Assembly (NCBI RefSeq): GCF_014109725.1
Contig: NZ_CP058554.1
Location: 1,302,001 to 1,366,000, forward strand
Source of the DNA: Comamonas piscis
GTDB taxonomy: Bacteria; Pseudomonadota; Gammaproteobacteria; Burkholderiales; Burkholderiaceae_C
Reading direction: 5' to 3'
Length of the DNA stretch: 64,000 nt
This document shows positions 61,181-64,000 of the stretch, piece after piece. The translations under genes were made by a program, and so were the position numbers. Below the pieces are notes generated by a model. It made no database searches and was not told where the DNA came from. It was given only the letters and a program-made list of their open reading frames with translations. Positions within the stretch are counted from its first letter, which is position 1. Each line of letters begins with the position of its first letter.

Positions 61181-62730
61181 CGACCAATATCGACTTTCCC
61201 GACGCAAGCACCCTGAGCGAAAGCACGCAAGCGGCGCCCAGCATTGCCGCGAGCCTGGCCTTTGCCAGCGCCCGCGAGCAACTGCAAGCACTGGCCGATG
61301 GCCGCGTCAGCGCGGTGGAGCTGCTGGAGCACGCACTGGCCCGCATCGAACGCCACGACGGCGCTCTGAACGCGATCCCGGTGCGGGCGATTGCGCAAGC
61401 CCGGCGCGATGCCCAGGCCGCCGATGCCGCGTTGCAGCGGGGCGAGCGCAAGCCACTGCTGGGCCTGCCGATCACGGTGAAGGAAAACTTTGATGTGGCC
61501 GGCCTGCCCACCACCGTGGGCAACCCCGACTACCGCAGCAATATCGCCCGGCAGGATGCGCCGGCGGTGGCGGCTTTGCGCGCGGCCGGCGCGGTGCTCA
61601 TCGGCAAAAGCAATGTGCCGCTGGCGCTGAGCGATCTGCAAAGCTACAACGCGGTGTACGGCAGCAGCAACAACCCCTGGGATCTGCAGCGCACGCCGGG
61701 TGGCTCATCCGGCGGCAGTGCGGCGGCCGTGGCCGCGGGCTTTGTGGCGCTGGAGCTGGGTACCGACATTGGTGGCTCGGTGCGCATCCCCGCGCACTTC
61801 AACGGCGTGTTTGGCCACAAGACCAGCTATGGGCTGATATCGATGCGCGGCACCGGCGCGCCGCAAGGGCGCTTTGCCGCGCGGGATCTGTCGGTAGCCG
61901 GGCCGCTGGCGCGCAGCGCGCTGGACCTGGAGCTGGCGCTGGAGCAGTTGCTCAACCTCGATCCGCTGCAGGCCAAGGGCTGGCGGGCGAGCCTGCCACC
62001 GCCGCGCCACCAGCGGCTGCAGGATTTTCGGGTGCTGGTCCTGGGTGCCTGGCCCGGCCAGGAGGCGAGCCTGTCCGAGCAGCTGGTGATCGACCGCGTC
62101 GTCAGCGCCTTGAAAGTGCTAGGGGTGCAGACCACGCAGTGGCGCGATCTGCCGCCCACGCAGCGCCCCGATTTGAGCGAGCAGCACCGCACCTACCGCA
62201 GCCTGCTCGGCTCATCCGTCGCCGGTGGGCTGCCGCTGACGGAGGGGCAGCAGCAGCGCCTGGCCGAGCTGGAGCCGGACGACCGCAGCGCCGAGGCCGC
62301 CTTGCTGCGCGCGCCCAGCCTGCCCCATGCCACCTGGCTGCTGGACAACGAGCACCGCCATGCGCTGAGCCAGCAGTGGGAGCAGCTGTTCAAGGACTAT
62401 GACGTGGTGCTGACCCCCGTGGCGCCCACGCCCGCCTTTGCGCACCAGCAGCATGGCCATAAGGAAGAGCGCCGCTTTCCCGTGGCCTATGCCGATGGGG
62501 TGCGCCACATCGGCTTTCGCGAGCTGTTTTACTGGGCCGGCTTGCCGGTGCTGCCAGGCCTGCCTGCCACCAGCTTCCCGGTCGGGCTGGACGATGACGG
62601 CCTGCCGATCAGCGCCCAGGTGGTCGGCCCCTATCTGGAAGACCGCACCACGATTGCCTTTGCCCATGCCTGGGAGCAGGCCCAGGGCGGCTATGTGGTG
62701 CCGCCCCGCTATGCGCAGGGGGATGCATGA
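61177..62730 (+). CDS. Amidase-signature hydrolase
   Basis: A 517-residue enzyme of the amidase-signature family. Catalytic triad: Lys102 (LPITVKENFD), the cis-Ser in GGSSGGS (177-181) and the nucleophile Ser201 in TDIGGSVRIPA. The family hydrolyses C-N bonds of amides. Start ATG 61177 overlaps the binding-protein stop; the stop overlaps the next gene's ATG by four bases. In this operon it could release ammonia or a thiol from an imported amide or N-acyl compound; that is inferred from context. Confidence 0.9.
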   Translation: MTTNIDFPDASTLSESTQAAPSIAASLAFASAREQLQALADGRVSAVELLEHALARIERHDGALNAIPVRAIAQARRDAQAADAALQRGERKPLLGLPITVKENFDVAGLPTTVGNPDYRSNIARQDAPAVAALRAAGAVLIGKSNVPLALSDLQSYNAVYGSSNNPWDLQRTPGGSSGGSAAAVAAGFVALELGTDIGGSVRIPAHFNGVFGHKTSYGLISMRGTGAPQGRFAARDLSVAGPLARSALDLELALEQLLNLDPLQAKGWRASLPPPRHQRLQDFRVLVLGAWPGQEASLSEQLVIDRVVSALKVLGVQTTQWRDLPPTQRPDLSEQHRTYRSLLGSSVAGGLPLTEGQQQRLAELEPDDRSAEAALLRAPSLPHATWLLDNEHRHALSQQWEQLFKDYDVVLTPVAPTPAFAHQQHGHKEERRFPVAYADGVRHIGFRELFYWAGLPVLPGLPATSFPVGLDDDGLPISAQVVGPYLEDRTTIAFAHAWEQAQGGYVVPPRYAQGDA

Positions 62731-63956
62731 GCGCCGTGCTGCAAGCACTGCAGCCGGCACGGGAGAAAGCCAGCCCCCGCCCGGCCTTGGACGAGGCCAG
62801 CTTGCTGGCCCGCGCCCAGGCGCTGATTGGCGAGCTGGCCGCACTGGCGGAGGCGCATGACGCCTGTGGCGCCGCGCCGGCGCCGCAGTTTGCGCTGCTG
62901 CACCAGGCCGACTTGCTGCGGCTGACCATTGCCCGCGAGGCCGGTGGCCATGGCGCCGGCCTGGCCAGCGCGCGTGCGGTGGTGGGGGCCATTGCCCAGG
63001 GCGACCCGGCGGTGGCCTTGATTTTGGCGATGCACTACAGCAACCATGCGGCGATTGCCCGCTCGCAGCGCGCAGCGCAGGGCGAGTGGCCGGCAGCGCT
63101 GGCGGACGAGCTGATAGCAGCCAGCCTGCAAGGCCCCGCCTTGCTCAACGCCGCCCAGGTGGAGCCGGAGCTGGGATCGCCATCGCACGGCGGCTTGCCA
63201 GCGGCGCGGGCCAGGCGCGTGGCCGGTGGCTGGCAGCTGAGCGGCCACAAGGTCTATGTGACCGGCGGGCCGCTGCTGGCCTGGATCAGCGTGCTGGCGG
63301 TGACCGACGAGCCCGAGCCGCGCCTGGGCAGCTTTGTGCTGCCCCGAGGCACGCCAGGTGCCCGCCTGCTGGACACCTGGAACCCCATGGGCATGCGCGC
63401 CACCGTCAGCCAGGACCTGGTGCTCGACGGCGCCTGGGTGCCTGACCACCATGCGGTGGGCCTGCGCCCGGCCAGCCTGGGCCTGCAGCGCGAGGCCCAT
63501 GGCATTGCCTGGTACTTCAGCCTGGTGGCCACGGTGTATGACGGCGCAGCGCGCTCGGCCCGCGATTGGCTGGCAGCATTTTTGAACCAGCGCCGCCCCA
63601 GCGCGCTGGGCGGTGCCAACCTGGCCTCCCTCCCCACCGTGCAGGAAAAGTTTGGCGAGATTGAGCTGCTGCTGCAAACCAGCGACTGGCTGCTCGACAG
63701 CCATGCCCGCGCCTACGACAACGGCACTGCCCCCGATGGCCTGGTGGCCGTAGCCAAGCATGTGGCGGTGGACAACGCGCTGCGCGTGGTGCAGTTGGCG
63801 CTGGAGCTGGCCGGCAACCATGGCCTGGCGCGGCGCAATCCGCTGGAGCGCCATCTGCGCAATGTGCTGTGCAGCCAGATCCATTCCCCCTCCAACAGCC
63901 TGATCCGCAGCAACAGCGGCCGTGCGGCCCTGCAAAAGCGCCAGGCCGCTGCCTGA
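62727..63956 (+). CDS. Acyl-CoA dehydrogenase-fold flavoprotein, second copy (SfnB/DszC-like)
   Basis: A 409-residue protein with the acyl-CoA dehydrogenase fold: helical N-terminal domain, VGAIAQGDPAVALILAMHYSNHA, GWQLSGHKVYVTGGPLLAWISVLAV, a late helical domain (VQLALELAGNHGLARRNPLERHLRNVLCSQIHSP). The closing RNPLERHLRNVLCSQIHSPSNSL resembles the SfnB/DszC-type end more than a true dehydrogenase. Clearly distinct from the copy at 51531. Overlaps the amidase gene by four bases. Substrate unknown. Confidence 0.85.
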   Translation: MSAVLQALQPAREKASPRPALDEASLLARAQALIGELAALAEAHDACGAAPAPQFALLHQADLLRLTIAREAGGHGAGLASARAVVGAIAQGDPAVALILAMHYSNHAAIARSQRAAQGEWPAALADELIAASLQGPALLNAAQVEPELGSPSHGGLPAARARRVAGGWQLSGHKVYVTGGPLLAWISVLAVTDEPEPRLGSFVLPRGTPGARLLDTWNPMGMRATVSQDLVLDGAWVPDHHAVGLRPASLGLQREAHGIAWYFSLVATVYDGAARSARDWLAAFLNQRRPSALGGANLASLPTVQEKFGEIELLLQTSDWLLDSHARAYDNGTAPDGLVAVAKHVAVDNALRVVQLALELAGNHGLARRNPLERHLRNVLCSQIHSPSNSLIRSNSGRAALQKRQAAA

Positions 63957-63988
63957 GCGCCGCTCTGTTTTTACCCTTGGTACCTCGC

Positions 63989-64000
63989 ATGTCTATTGAT
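63989..64000 (+). CDS. Start of a further gene (partial)
   Basis: An ATG 32 bases after the flavoprotein stop begins MSID and runs off the window. Same strand and tight spacing suggest a further operon member. Nothing more can be said. Confidence 0.3.

Overview
This is a GC-rich window (roughly 60-65 % G+C over most of its length). Gene content and protein style suggest a Betaproteobacterium of the order Burkholderiales, most likely Comamonadaceae (Comamonas/Delftia/Acidovorax-like). Supporting signs are the fimT-pilVWX-pilY1 minor pilin cluster, many TonB receptors, an IPTL-CTERM-type protein, DUF4148, and a DUF2760/Hsp70 pair. The genus is inferred from memory of such genomes, not from a search. 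No rRNA, tRNA, IS element, prophage or CRISPR array was seen.

Layout. (1) 1-8373: type IV pilus minor pilin operon (fimT end, pilV, pilW, pilX, pilY1), closed by a strong terminator. (2) 8.6-12.8 kb: a DUF6314 protein, a secreted Cys-repeat protein, a stand-alone BLUF photoreceptor, and an OmpR/EnvZ-like two-component pair. (3) 12.85-15.4 kb: a TonB siderophore receptor behind a Fur-box-like site, divergent from the two-component pair. (4) 16.0-19.6 kb, minus strand: a copper-RiPP (bufferin/Hvf-like) operon. It holds a small Cys-repeat precursor, a DUF4148 protein, an MNIO/DUF692 enzyme, a short HvfC-like partner, a DoxX membrane protein, an ECF sigma factor and a small zinc-finger anti-sigma candidate, followed by a DUF3224 gene. 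(5) 19.7-30.3 kb: a TetR regulator divergent from a seven-gene ferric-siderophore import operon (two fused ABC half-transporters, FecCD-type permease pair, ATPase, lipoprotein binding protein, TonB receptor). (6) 30.3-36.8 kb: an AT-richer, gene-poor accessory segment. It has a structured repeat element, an orphan Fur-like box, a YaaW-family gene, a HEPN-motif protein with a possible DUF6414-like partner, a frameshifted XRE regulator, two small orphan genes and a diverged ~220-bp direct repeat. (7) 37.0-39.8 kb: Fur-type operon of two small proteins, Mn-SOD and a ZIP transporter. (8) 40.0-44.1 kb: FAN1-like nuclease plus DinG/XPD-like helicase behind a perfect LexA box. (9) 44.2-51.3 kb: PqqU/YncD-type receptor, DUF2760 + Hsp70 pair, and a large passenger-like IPTL-CTERM protein. 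(10) 51.5-64.0 kb: two divergent operons with SfnB/DszC-like flavoproteins, an LLM flavin monooxygenase, an aldo/keto reductase, a complete dipeptide-type ABC importer with its binding protein, and an amidase. This looks like scavenging of an organic sulfur or amide compound.

How the genes work together. Three blocks concern metals: siderophore uptake, the copper-RiPP operon, and the Mn-SOD/ZIP operon. Fur-like sites lie before the first TonB receptor and the SOD operon. The SOS-controlled repair operon shares an intergenic region with the SOD operon. The best candidates for something undescribed are the copper-RiPP operon, which differs from the described Hvf/Buf layout in three ways, and the HEPN two-gene module in the AT-rich segment.
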